64,000 nucleotides of DNA from assembly GCF_964222135.1 (NCBI RefSeq), contig NZ_CAXQBR010000075.1:1-64000 (forward strand), read 5' to 3'. A program made the position numbers and the translations under genes. The stretch is from Euzebya sp. Its GTDB lineage: Bacteria; Actinomycetota; Nitriliruptoria; Euzebyales; Euzebyaceae. Position 1 is the first letter of the stretch; every line of letters begins with the position of its first letter. The notes below the pieces were generated by a model. The model had not been told where the DNA came from. It ran no database searches and worked only from the letters and a program-made list of their open reading frames with translations. This document shows positions 56,245 through 64,000 of this stretch, piece after piece.

Positions 56245-57057
56245 ATGGCCCGCATGCTGCTGCGCCCGGGGTGGATCGTCACGCACCTCATCGTGATCGC
56301 GATCGTGGTGCTGTTCGTGAACCTCGGGCTGTGGCAGCTCGACCGGCACGCCGAGCGCCAGGATGAGATCGCCCGGACCGAGGCCGCGCTGGCCGGCGCG
56401 CCGGTGCCGCTCGACGAGGCCCTCGGGGCCGAGGACGTCGCGCACCGCCCGACGACGGCCACCGGGACCTACCTGGCCGACGGGCAGGTCCAGCTGAGCC
56501 CGCGATCGAACGCGGACCGGCCGGGCTATGAGGTGCTGACGCCGCTCGCGCTGGCCGACGGCCGCACGCTGGTGGTCAACCGCGGCTGGATGCCGCTCGA
56601 CAGCCCGATGCCGCTGCCGCCGGCGGGCGAGGTGGCGGTGGAGGGCCGGCTCCAGCCGCCGACCACGGCTCGGCAGGTCCTGCCGCCGGGCGGCGACGTC
56701 GCGGAGCTCGTCAGCAGCGTCGACCTGGCGCGCCTGAGCGGGCAGGTGGACGACCTGGTCACCACCGCGTACCTCGAACGGGTCGACGAGGAGGCCCGCA
56801 CCGCGGGCGACCTGCCGCTGCCCGCCGGCCCGGTCAGCCTCGATGCCGGCAACCACCTGTCCTACGCCGTCCAGTGGGTCGTCTTCGCCGCCGTCGGCCT
56901 GATCGGCTACCCCCTCCTCCTGCGCCGCCGGCTGCAGGACGCCGCGGGCACCGCGCCCGGTGACGGCGCCGGCCCGCCCCCGGACCCAGCCGACGCGCCC
57001 GACGGGGACGACGCCCGGCCGGGCGGCCGCGTCGAGCGATCCGGGGTTTCGCAGTAG
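56245..57057 (+). CDS. SURF1-family cytochrome oxidase assembly protein
   Basis: Protein of 270 residues with the SURF1 layout: N-terminal membrane helix (IVTHLIVIAIVVLFVNLGLWQLDRHAER, with the conserved GLWQLDR), an extracellular domain with HRPTTATGTYLAD, LVVNRGWMPL and VEGRLQPP, and a C-terminal helix (YAVQWVVFAAVGLIGYPLLLRRR, conserved Y-x-x-QW). SURF1 helps insert heme a or assemble aa3-type cytochrome oxidase. The C-terminal 30 residues are Pro/Asp/Gly rich and cytosolic. Probably leaderless. Followed by a LytR_C gene 14 bases later. Confidence 0.9.
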   Translation: MARMLLRPGWIVTHLIVIAIVVLFVNLGLWQLDRHAERQDEIARTEAALAGAPVPLDEALGAEDVAHRPTTATGTYLADGQVQLSPRSNADRPGYEVLTPLALADGRTLVVNRGWMPLDSPMPLPPAGEVAVEGRLQPPTTARQVLPPGGDVAELVSSVDLARLSGQVDDLVTTAYLERVDEEARTAGDLPLPAGPVSLDAGNHLSYAVQWVVFAAVGLIGYPLLLRRRLQDAAGTAPGDGAGPPPDPADAPDGDDARPGGRVERSGVSQ

Positions 57058-57071
57058 CCTCGCGGTTCGCC

Positions 57072-57623
57072 GTGGAGAACCTCCTGAGACTGCTGTCGCT
57101 GAACGCCGCCCGCCTCATCTTCGTGGGCAGCCTCCTGGTGGCGCTGTACGTCGGGTTGAACTGGGCCCTCGACATCGAGGCGCGGCCCGACGCCACGTCG
57201 CTCGCCGCCGAGCGGGCGGCGGCGGAGGCCAGCGCGAGCGAGGACGCCGCGGCCGCCGCGACCCCGACCCCGACCCCGACGGCCGCCAGCGCCACCCCGA
57301 CGGCGCCGCCCACCGTCGACCCGGAGGAGCTGATCGCCGCCGCGGCACCCCCGGCGGAGACCTCGGTCCAGGTGCTCGACGCCGGCGGCGGGCAGGCCAG
57401 GGTCGACGCGGTCGTGTCCGCCCTCGAGCAGATCGGCTACGACATCGTCGCGCGGCAGAGCTCGTCGCGCGACGTCGAGCGCACCACGGTCTACTTCACC
57501 GACGGCAACCAGCCGCAGGCCGAGGGGCTCCGCGCCCGGGACCCGCGGTTCCAGGTCGTCGAGGCGAACCAGGGCCTGTCCGACGGCGTCGACATCCACG
57601 TCCTGGTCGGCCCGGACTTCTGA
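57072..57623 (+). CDS. Second membrane protein with LytR C-terminal domain
   Basis: Protein of 183 residues: N-terminal helix (LIFVGSLLVALYVGLNWALDI, about 15-36), an Ala/Thr/Pro linker with TPTPTPT (about 45-90) and a LytR_C domain (SVQVLDAGGGQARVDAVVSALEQIGYDIVAR ... VDIHVLVGPDF, about 97-183). It shares the domain and the IHVLVG end with the protein encoded at 53.4 kb, though the linkers differ. GTG at 57072, with no strong Shine-Dalgarno sequence. It lies between the SURF1 and FAD oxidoreductase genes with short gaps, so it is likely co-transcribed. Confidence 0.78.
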   Translation: MENLLRLLSLNAARLIFVGSLLVALYVGLNWALDIEARPDATSLAAERAAAEASASEDAAAAATPTPTPTAASATPTAPPTVDPEELIAAAAPPAETSVQVLDAGGGQARVDAVVSALEQIGYDIVARQSSSRDVERTTVYFTDGNQPQAEGLRARDPRFQVVEANQGLSDGVDIHVLVGPDF

Positions 57624-57628
57624 GCCGG

Positions 57629-59002
57629 GTGGCGCGCACCAGCCGACGTGCGGTGCTGGGGGGCCTCGCCGCGCTCGGGGCGGCGGCGTGCACCGGACCG
57701 CCGCCGCGGGAGCGCCAGGTCGACCGTCGACAGGCCGTGGTGGTGGGCGCCGGCCTCGCGGGGCTGACCGCGGCCTTCGACCTCGAACGGGGTGGGTGGC
57801 AGGTGGAGGTGCTGGAGGCCTCCGCACGGGTCGGTGGGCGCGTGCACACGCTCCGCGGCGGGCCCCTGCCGGCCGACGCGTGGATGGAGGCGGGCGCCGA
57901 CCGCATCGCCGCCGACCACGCAGCGGTCCTCCGCCTGGCCGAGGAGGTCCGCGTCCCCCTGGTCGACGCGGGTCCGCGGACCGGCCTGGACGACGTCGTC
58001 TGCCTCGGCAGCCTCCCCACCAGGGCCCCCGGCGCGCTGTCCCCGGACGAGGCGACCGCGCTGGCCACCGCCAGGGAGGTGCTGGTCCGCTACGCCGACC
58101 CGGACGTCGTCGACGTCGCCGTGCCCGCCGCGCTCCGCGCCCTGGACCCCGATCCCCGGGTGGTCCGCCTCCTCGACGCGCAGGTCCGCGACCTGGTCGG
58201 CCACGACCTCAGCGACCTGTCCGCGGGCTTCGTCGGGACCGCGCTCGCGCCCGCCCCCGACGCCGACGGGACGTCCACGGACGCCGAGCCCCGGACCGTC
58301 GAGGGCGGGATGGACGTCCTCGTGTCGGCGCTGGCCGACGCGCTCGCCGCGCCGGTGCGCACGAACCACGCGGTGACGGCGATCAGCCAGGGGCCCGGCG
58401 GCGCGATCGTCACCCACAGCCGCGGGCAGACGCGCGCCGACCGCGTCGTGCTGGCGGTGCCCGCCCCGGTGGCCGCGACCCTGGACCTGGGCGACCCGGA
58501 CGCGACGGCGAGGTTCGCGGCGCTCCCGACCGGGCGTGAGACCCGCGTCCTGCTGGTCTACGAGGCCCCGTCGTGGCGCGACGAGGACCTGTCCGGCCGC
58601 CTGCTCGGCGACGGGGTGGTCGGCACGACGGCTGAGTCCGCGGCTCAGCGCGAGGGGGGACCGGGGCTGCTGGTGGCGGGTGCCGTCGGCGGCCAGGCCG
58701 TCCGGCTGGTCGCGCTCGCCGAGGCCGTGGGCGCCGTCAAGGCCGCTGTCGACGCCTGCATGCCCGCCGCGCCGTTCGCCGCCGCCCGGCCCGCGGTGAC
58801 GGGCGCGGGGCACGACGAGCCGTGGGCGCTCGGCGGCCGCCCGGGGCACTCCCCGGCCACGTGGGGCACCCGCGCCGCCCTGGCCCAGCCGATCGGCCTG
58901 GGGCACGTCGCCGGCGACCACACGGGCACGCGCCCGGGGACCCTCGACGCCGCGGTCGAGTCGGGCCGTCGGGCGGCGGCGGAGGTCCTGGCGACCCGCT
59001 GA
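57629..59002 (+). CDS. Exported FAD-dependent amine-oxidase-like protein
   Basis: Flavoprotein of 457 residues. The N-terminus RTSRRAVLGGLAALGAAAC has twin Arg and a lipobox AAAC (C21), so it is probably exported by Tat and lipidated. FAD fold: AVVVGAGLAGLTAAFDLERGG, EVLEASARVGGRVHTLRGG, and the C-terminal GLGHVAGDHTGTRPGTLDAAVESGRRAA. This matches flavin monoamine oxidases and protoporphyrinogen oxidase-like proteins. The substrate is probably an extracellular amine but is unproven. The GTG start is 6 bases after the LytR_C stop. Confidence 0.82.
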   Translation: MARTSRRAVLGGLAALGAAACTGPPPRERQVDRRQAVVVGAGLAGLTAAFDLERGGWQVEVLEASARVGGRVHTLRGGPLPADAWMEAGADRIAADHAAVLRLAEEVRVPLVDAGPRTGLDDVVCLGSLPTRAPGALSPDEATALATAREVLVRYADPDVVDVAVPAALRALDPDPRVVRLLDAQVRDLVGHDLSDLSAGFVGTALAPAPDADGTSTDAEPRTVEGGMDVLVSALADALAAPVRTNHAVTAISQGPGGAIVTHSRGQTRADRVVLAVPAPVAATLDLGDPDATARFAALPTGRETRVLLVYEAPSWRDEDLSGRLLGDGVVGTTAESAAQREGGPGLLVAGAVGGQAVRLVALAEAVGAVKAAVDACMPAAPFAAARPAVTGAGHDEPWALGGRPGHSPATWGTRAALAQPIGLGHVAGDHTGTRPGTLDAAVESGRRAAAEVLATR

Positions 59003-59023
59003 ACCGGCGCGGGTGCCCGCCGC

Positions 59024-61537
59024 TCAGCTGCGGTCGGCCGCCCGGGCCCGGAGGGCGCGGAGGGTCGCGTCGCGGCTCTCCGACACCGTGCGCCCGGCGA
59101 CGGCGGGCAGGTCGGATGCCAGGGCCCGGTCGGCAGCGGCCACGACGGCGTCGTCGACGATGGCGGAGGGGTAGAGCGCCTCGGTCATGGTGAGCGCCTC
59201 CTCGACGTTCGCGTGGGCCCACAGGTCGGCGAGCGCGTCCACCCAGCGGCCCTCCGCGTACTCCGCCAGCAGCTCCTGCTGCTCGACCTGCCAGAACCCG
59301 CTCAGGATCGCCCGGCGCGTGTGCAGGGTGGTGGAGCGGTCGAGGGCGGTCTCCCATGCCGCCGCCTTCGCCTCGGCCAGCGGTCGCGCCGCACGCGCCG
59401 CCGCGGCACCGCGGCGACCGACGTCGGTGGGGTCGCGCTCGAGCTCGGCGTCGATCGCCGCGGCGTCGACGTGGCCGCCGGCTGCCAGGTGCCCGAGGAC
59501 GTACCAGCGCAGGTCGTGGTCGACGGCGAGCCCCTCGAGGGTCGTCGACCCGTCGAGCAGCCCCGCGCCGAAGGCCGGGTCGGTCCGCGTCGCCACCAGC
59601 GTGCGGACCCACACCAGCTGGGCGTCCGAGCCGGGCTCGGCCTCGCCGAGCTGGCCGCGGGCGAGGTCGGCGAGGGCCGCGCGCATCGCGTCGCGGTTCT
59701 CCGGTGCGCCGTAGCGGTCCGCGCACGCGGTGGCCTGGCGGAGCAGGGTCTGCATCACGCTGATGTCGGTCTCCACGGGACCGTGGTGGGCGACCAGCTC
59801 GGCGAAGCGCCGCGCGGCCAGCTCGGCGTCGCGGGTGGCGTCCCACAGCGAGCTCCAGCACACCGCGCGCGCGACGCTGCCCTGGAGCGTGCCGAGGCCG
59901 GCTTCGAGGGTCTGCACCGAGCGCTCGTCGAGGCGGACCTTCGCGTACGCCAGGTCGTCGTCGTTGACGAGCAGGAGCGCGGGACGTGGTCGACCCGCCA
60001 GCGCGTCGACGACCGTCGCGGCGCCGTCGACGTCGGTCTCGACCACGTCGGTGCGGACCAGGCCGTCGGGGCCGGTGTCGTACAGGCCGATGCGCAGGCG
60101 GTGCGGGCGGAGGGTGGGGTGGTCCGCCGGCGCGTCCTGGGTGATCGTCACCGACGTCATCACGTCGTCCGGTCCGGTCTCGATGGTCGCGGCGATGGTC
60201 GCCACGCCCGCCGTCTGCAGCCACGTCGCCGCCCACGGGGTCAGGTCACGACCGGACGGGCCCTCGAGCGCGGCCAGGAAGTCCGCGAGCGTCGCGTTGT
60301 CCCACTCGTGGGCGTCGAAGTAGCTGCGCAGCCCCTCGACGAAGGGGTCCGCGCCGACCCAGGCGTGGAGCTGCTTCAGAACGCTCGCGCCCTTCGCGTA
60401 GGTGATGCCGTCGAAGTTGGCCATGACCGACTGGGTGTCGACGGCGTCCGCCACGATCGGGTGGGTGGAGGGGAGCTGGTCCTGGGCGTACGCCCAGGCC
60501 TTCACGGAGTGGGCGAAGTCCGCCCAGGAGTCCTCGCCGAAGCGGGTGGCCTCGGCGACGGCGGTGTGGGCGATGAACGTCGCGAAGGACTCGTTCAGCC
60601 ACAGGTCGTCCCACCAGCGCATGGTGACGAGGTCGCCGAACCACATGTGGGCCATCTCGTGGAGGATCGTGTTGGCCCTGGACAGCCTCGCGGCGTTCGT
60701 GACCCGCGACCGGAAGACGTAGCGCTCGCTGAACGTCACGCAGCCCGGGTTCTCCATCGCGCCGAAGTTGAACTCCGGCACGAACAGCTGGTCGTACTTG
60801 CCGAAGGGGTAGGGCCGGTCGAAGGTCGCGGCGAACCAGTCCAGACCCTGGCGGGTCAGCTCGAGGACCTCGTCGGGGTCGAGGTGCTCGGCGAGGGAGC
60901 GTCGGCAGTAGACCCCGAGCGGGATGCCGCGGTGCTCGGCGGTGACGCGGTGGTAGGGCCCCGCGACCACCGCGGTGATGTAGGTGGGGAGGGGCGGGGT
61001 CCGCTCGAAGGTCCACCGGCCTGCCTCACCCGCGTCGGGGCGGTCGGTGACGGTGCCGTTGGACACGACCTCCCACCCGGCCGGCGCGTGGACGGCGAGC
61101 TCGAACGTCGCCTTCAGGTCGGGCTGGTCGAAGCACGCGAAGACGCGGTGGGCCTCGAAGGGCTCGAACTGGGTGTAGAGGAAGACCTGGTCGTCGACCG
61201 GGTCGACGAAGCGGTGCAGACCCGCCCCCGCCGTGCTGTACGGGCAGCGGGCGGTGACCACGACCTCGTTGCGCTCGGCGAGGTCGGTGAGGTGCAGCTG
61301 CCCGCGCTCGTGGCGGACCGGCACGTCGACGCCGTCGACGGTGACCGACTCCACCGCCACCGCGTCGAGGTCGAGGAACGTGGCCGCGCCCTCGCGGGCG
61401 GTGAAGGTGACCCGGGTCGTGGATCCGAACGTCGACGGGTCCCCGTCGGCGACGTCGAGCTCGACGTGGTAGGCGACGTCGGAGATCGACGCCGCGCGGG
61501 CTCGGGCGTCCTCACGCGTGAGGTTCGTGGCGGTCAC
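59024..61537 (-). CDS. pepN: Aminopeptidase N (M1 family)
   Basis: Metallopeptidase of 837 residues. The exopeptidase motif is GAMENPG and the zinc site is HEMAHMWFGDLVTMRWWDDLWLNESFA, with H293, H297 and E316 as ligands and E294 catalytic. The C-terminal ERAP1-like helical region follows (about 540-837). It removes N-terminal residues from peptides in the cytosol; actinobacterial PepN is typically of this size. GTG at 61537 has GGGGAGG 4 bases upstream. Convergent with the FAD oxidoreductase gene (21 bases between stops). Confidence 0.95.
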   Translation of the reverse strand: MTATNLTREDARARAASISDVAYHVELDVADGDPSTFGSTTRVTFTAREGAATFLDLDAVAVESVTVDGVDVPVRHERGQLHLTDLAERNEVVVTARCPYSTAGAGLHRFVDPVDDQVFLYTQFEPFEAHRVFACFDQPDLKATFELAVHAPAGWEVVSNGTVTDRPDAGEAGRWTFERTPPLPTYITAVVAGPYHRVTAEHRGIPLGVYCRRSLAEHLDPDEVLELTRQGLDWFAATFDRPYPFGKYDQLFVPEFNFGAMENPGCVTFSERYVFRSRVTNAARLSRANTILHEMAHMWFGDLVTMRWWDDLWLNESFATFIAHTAVAEATRFGEDSWADFAHSVKAWAYAQDQLPSTHPIVADAVDTQSVMANFDGITYAKGASVLKQLHAWVGADPFVEGLRSYFDAHEWDNATLADFLAALEGPSGRDLTPWAATWLQTAGVATIAATIETGPDDVMTSVTITQDAPADHPTLRPHRLRIGLYDTGPDGLVRTDVVETDVDGAATVVDALAGRPRPALLLVNDDDLAYAKVRLDERSVQTLEAGLGTLQGSVARAVCWSSLWDATRDAELAARRFAELVAHHGPVETDISVMQTLLRQATACADRYGAPENRDAMRAALADLARGQLGEAEPGSDAQLVWVRTLVATRTDPAFGAGLLDGSTTLEGLAVDHDLRWYVLGHLAAGGHVDAAAIDAELERDPTDVGRRGAAAARAARPLAEAKAAAWETALDRSTTLHTRRAILSGFWQVEQQELLAEYAEGRWVDALADLWAHANVEEALTMTEALYPSAIVDDAVVAAADRALASDLPAVAGRTVSESRDATLRALRARAADRS

Positions 61538-61624
61538 TGCGCCTCCCCTGGGGCTGCGATGGGCGGCGCCGGAAGGCTAGTCGGCCGGGACCCCCGTCGC
61601 CCTCGCCGGACCAGCCCCGGCGCA

Positions 61625-62185
61625 TCAGCCCCGGCGGGCGACCGCGGCGCGCTCGCGGGCCGCACGGGCCGCGACGGTGGTGAGCACCGCCATGGCGGCG
61701 TCGAGTCGGCCGTGGCGGTCGTCGGCGAGCGCATCGACGAAGAGGCAGTCGGCCGTCGCCTCCAGCCGGCGGATCGCGATCGTGGCGTCCCGTGCGGCGT
61801 GGCGGTCGCGCGGGCGCGCGGTCACCTGCAGCTGGGCGTCGTCGACGGCGCTGGCGCCCGCGCGGAGCGCCTCCACCGCGGCGGCGGTGGTGCGGCAGGT
61901 GTCCACGGCGTCGCGGGCGGCCGGCTCAACCGCGTGCACCTGCGCGGTCTGCTCCGCGACCTGCGCCCACACCGCGCAGAGCGCGTCGATGTCGCCGAAC
62001 AGGTCGTGGTAGGCCACCTCGAGCGTCAGCCCGTGCGCCAGGGCGATCCCCTCCCAGCACGTCTCGAGGAGGACCCGCGCGACCTCGTCCCGGTAGGTGT
62101 GGCCGAGGCTGGTGCACCCGACGTCGAGCGCCCGCGCGATGCGGTCCAGCCGGTCGAGCACCGCGGTGAGGTCGTCGTCGCGCAC
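61625..62185 (-). CDS. Hypothetical helical protein
   Basis: Protein of 186 residues (GTG 62185, with GAGGT just upstream), not recognised. Sequence is mostly helical and Ala-rich (LTAVLDRLDRIARALDVG, EVARVLLETCWEGIALAHGL, AAAVEALRAGASAVDDAQLQ, AAMAVLTTVAARAARERAAV), with several His and Cys residues but no recognised motif or membrane segment. It is encoded 64 bases downstream of the sigma factor on the same strand. Possibly a small regulatory or structural protein; no function is claimed. Confidence 0.6.
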   Translation of the reverse strand: MRDDDLTAVLDRLDRIARALDVGCTSLGHTYRDEVARVLLETCWEGIALAHGLTLEVAYHDLFGDIDALCAVWAQVAEQTAQVHAVEPAARDAVDTCRTTAAAVEALRAGASAVDDAQLQVTARPRDRHAARDATIAIRRLEATADCLFVDALADDRHGRLDAAMAVLTTVAARAARERAAVARRG

Positions 62186-62249
62186 GACCTCACCGTACCG
62201 CCGGCGTCCACCGCCGGTCGATGGTCGATGACATGACGTCAACGCGGGA

Positions 62250-62873
62250 TCACGCAGCGTGGTCGCGGGCGCGCGCGTGGCGGAGGGGACCGTCCAGCTT
62301 GCGCCGGATCCGCTGCCTGGCGTTGTCGATGGCCTTGTCGGTCACCCCCAGCGCCTCGGCGATCTCGGCGTACCGGTGCCCGTCCGCCAGACCGGCCAGG
62401 ACGGCCACCTCGAGGTCGCTCAGCAGCTGGCGGACGACCCTGCCCACGACCTCCGCCTCGGCCCGTCGGATCAGGTCCTCCGCGGGATCGCCCGACCCGG
62501 GCCGGTCCGCGGGGAGGGGCAGGTCGGGGTGGAGGGGCACCGCGGCGTTGAGCAGCAGGTGCTTGTCCCGGGTCGCCGCCCGCACCGCGGTCAGGATCTG
62601 GCGGACGACGCAGAGCTCGGCGAAGGTGCGGAACGACGCCGGGCGCCCATCGACCCCGTCGGGCGCGAAGTCCCGGATGGCCTTGTACAGCCCGACCATC
62701 CCCTCCTGGACCACGTCGTCGCGGTCCGCGCCGGCGAGGTGGTAGCGCCGGGCTCGCGCCCGGACCACCGGCCGGTAGCGGACGAGGAGGGCGTCGAGTG
62801 CGACCCCGTCGCCGCGCCGGGCGCGCACGACCAGCTCCTCGTCGCGCACACCGGACTGCGCGGGTGCGTCCAT
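62250..62873 (-). CDS. sigH: SigH-like RNA polymerase sigma factor
   Basis: Sigma factor of 207 residues. Region 2 is LDALLVRYRPVVRARARRYHLAGADRDDVVQEGMVGLYKAIRDF (core and -10 binding), with FRTFAELCVVRQILTAVRAATR, and region 4 is LSDLEVAVLAGLADGHRYAEIAEALGVTDKAIDNARQRIRRKL (-35 HTH). It resembles SigH of Bacillus (sigma-70 family without regions 1.1 and 3) rather than ECF factors. Bacillus also places sigH near cysS and rlmB, as seen here, so this is a conserved neighbourhood. ATG at 62873; the regulon is unknown. Confidence 0.85.
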   Translation of the reverse strand: MDAPAQSGVRDEELVVRARRGDGVALDALLVRYRPVVRARARRYHLAGADRDDVVQEGMVGLYKAIRDFAPDGVDGRPASFRTFAELCVVRQILTAVRAATRDKHLLLNAAVPLHPDLPLPADRPGSGDPAEDLIRRAEAEVVGRVVRQLLSDLEVAVLAGLADGHRYAEIAEALGVTDKAIDNARQRIRRKLDGPLRHARARDHAA

Positions 62874-62895
62874 CACTCGGGCAACCCTACGCGGC

Positions 62896-63687
62896 TCAGC
62901 CAGTCGCGGCGGCCCGCGCCAGGTGGCGGCGCCGCCACTCGAAGGCGGCGACCGCGGTGGCCGTCGAGGCGTTCAGCGAGTCGAGCCGCCCCGCCATCGG
63001 GATGGCGACCAGCGCGTCCGCCTGCTCGGCGACGAGCCGCGACAGGCCTCGGCCCTCCTCCCCCACGACCAGCGCCACCCGCTCGTCCATGAGGGGGGCG
63101 TCCCACACCGTCCACTCGGCCTCGCCCGCCAGGCCGAGGGTCCACAGGCCGGCGTCGCGCAGCGTCGCGAGGGCCCGGGCGATGTTCGTGACGCGGACCA
63201 CCGGCAGCCAGGACAGCGCGCCAGCGCTGGCCTTCTCCGCCGCGGGGGACGGTCCTGCCGCCCGCTTGTCGCGGATGACCACACCGCCGGCCCCGGCCTG
63301 CTCGCTGACGCGCACGATCGCCCCGAGGTTGCGGGGGTCGGTCACCCCGTCGACGACCACGACGAGATCCGCGCCGGCGACGTCGGCCAGGTCGGCGTAC
63401 GCGAACGGCTCGGCGACGGCGACGACGCCCTGGTGGCGCACCTCCCCCGCCATGGCATCGAGCTCGTCGCGGGTGGCGGCACGGACGTCCAGGCCCGCCT
63501 GGCGGGCCTGCTCCGCCAGGTCGTCGAGGGTCCCGCCGCCGCGCCGATCGACCACGACCCACCGGAGGGCGCGCCCGGCGCGCAGCGCCTCCGCGACCGG
63601 CTGGCGACCAGGGATGACCTCGAGCGCGGGCTCGTCGTCGGCACCGCCGCCGCGCTGCGGTCGTCCGCCCCTGCGCGGCCTGCTCAC
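62896..63687 (-). CDS. rlmB: 23S rRNA (guanosine-2'-O)-methyltransferase RlmB (SpoU/TrmH family)
   Basis: Methyltransferase of 263 residues. N-terminal SpoU substrate-binding domain (EVIPGRQPVAEALRAGRALRWVVVD, about 23-47), then a SPOUT knot domain with DGVTDPRNLGAIVR, ALVVGEEGRGLSRLV and IPMAGRLDSLNASTATAVAAFEW (SAM-binding knot). The preceding basic N-terminus (RPRRGGRPQRGG) may bind RNA. It methylates G2251 of 23S rRNA in E. coli. GTG overlaps the cysS stop (GTGA). The order cysS-rlmB-sigH is kept as in Bacillus. Confidence 0.92.
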   Translation of the reverse strand: MSRPRRGGRPQRGGGADDEPALEVIPGRQPVAEALRAGRALRWVVVDRRGGGTLDDLAEQARQAGLDVRAATRDELDAMAGEVRHQGVVAVAEPFAYADLADVAGADLVVVVDGVTDPRNLGAIVRVSEQAGAGGVVIRDKRAAGPSPAAEKASAGALSWLPVVRVTNIARALATLRDAGLWTLGLAGEAEWTVWDAPLMDERVALVVGEEGRGLSRLVAEQADALVAIPMAGRLDSLNASTATAVAAFEWRRRHLARAAATG

Positions 63688-64000
63688 GCGAGCCGCCAGC
63701 GGGCGCCGTCCCGGGAGTCCTCCACCACGATGCCACCGGCGGTCAGGGCGTCGCGGATGCGATCGGACGTGGCGAAGTCCCGGTCCTGTCGCGCCTGGGC
63801 CCTGAGCTCGAGCAGCACCTCGACGAGCGGCGCGACGTCCGGTCCGTCCCCGGCGTGCTGGACCGGGTCCAGCCCGACGAGGCGGCAGATCGCGATCGCG
63901 GTCGCCCGCGCGGTGGCCGCCGCAGCGGCGTCCCCGCCGGACAGCGCGGCGTTGCCGTCCCTGACGACGCCGAACAGCACGCTCGACAGCTCGGGGGTGT
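63684..64000 (-). CDS. cysS: Cysteinyl-tRNA synthetase, C-terminal part
   Basis: The last 105 codons of cysS are visible; the gene starts beyond base 64000. The C-terminal segment PLVEVLLELRAQARQDRDFATSDRIRDALTAGGIVVEDSRDGARWRLA matches the end of CysRS (DxxIRDxLxxxGIxxEDxxxGxxW). The enzyme charges tRNA-Cys; an upstream part of the gene would contain HIGH and KMSKS motifs. The stop overlaps the rlmB start. Confidence 0.92.
   Translation of the reverse strand, partial: TPELSSVLFGVVRDGNAALSGGDAAAAATARATAIAICRLVGLDPVQHAGDGPDVAPLVEVLLELRAQARQDRDFATSDRIRDALTAGGIVVEDSRDGARWRLA

Overview
The window comes from a high-GC actinobacterium. Almost every codon ends in G or C, GTG starts are common, and many gene pairs overlap by the four bases GTGA or ATGA. 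Actinobacterial marker families are present: DUF3263, LytR C-terminal domain proteins, an F420-type luciferase-like oxidoreductase and a mycothiol-type DinB-fold protein. Three secreted proteins with cell-wall-binding repeat 2 (CWB2) within 22 kb, plus ethylmalonyl-CoA pathway genes, fit a deep-branching class such as Nitriliruptoria (Euzebya-like). That placement is inference. Coding density is very high and no gene-free stretch exceeds about 230 bases.

Region 1-4730 is the end of an integrated element. It holds a VapBC toxin-antitoxin pair cut by the window edge, a PD-(D/E)XK protein interrupted by an amber codon, a hypothetical protein, a lipoprotein, an excisionase-like HTH protein and a tyrosine integrase next to tRNA-Arg(CCU), the likely attachment site. 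The integrase N-terminus looks abnormal.

Region 4900-14700 is metabolic and envelope-related: a BNR beta-propeller protein paired with a MoaD-like ubiquitin-fold protein, an orphan MsiK-type sugar ABC ATPase with a LacI-type operator, ribokinase, a crotonase, and a four-gene block of MacB-like ABC exporter with NarL-type two-component system. Region 14738-20568 is a five-gene, translationally coupled carotenoid operon (CrtA-, CrtO-, CruF-, CruG- and CrtI/CrtD-like). It would tailor an acyclic carotenoid into a ketolated, hydrated, probably glycosylated pigment. The early genes crtE and crtB are absent here. dxs, which supplies the isoprenoid precursor, lies at 35 kb.

Region 20.5-42.8 kb mixes surface proteins (three CWB2 proteins fused to different partners: CARDB/DUF11-like, PD40/TolB-like and M23 peptidase) with central metabolism (adenosine deaminase, ilvD, a malyl-CoA lyase-like protein, a methylsuccinyl-CoA dehydrogenase-like protein, a MaoC-type hydratase). 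It also has an aminotransferase/omega-amidase pair, a truncated globin remnant and Dps. Region 42.8-51.1 kb is stress- and envelope-oriented: a pspA operon, a decayed ohr/ohrR locus, PRC-barrel proteins, and a three-gene operon (TerB-like-AAA ATPase, membrane-anchored binding-protein-like protein, lipoprotein fusing a solute-binding fold to a VWA domain). This operon is the best candidate for an uncharacterised system.

Region 51.1-64 kb holds housekeeping genes: SAH hydrolase, a HAD phosphatase, two LytR_C proteins, DUF3263, tRNA-Thr(UGU) overlapped in antisense by a YhhN-family gene, an alpha/beta hydrolase, SURF1, an FAD oxidoreductase, PepN, a SigH-like sigma factor, RlmB and the 3' end of cysS. 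Several genes lack a Shine-Dalgarno sequence and carry a TAnnnT hexamer 6-10 bases before ATG, which suggests leaderless transcripts.
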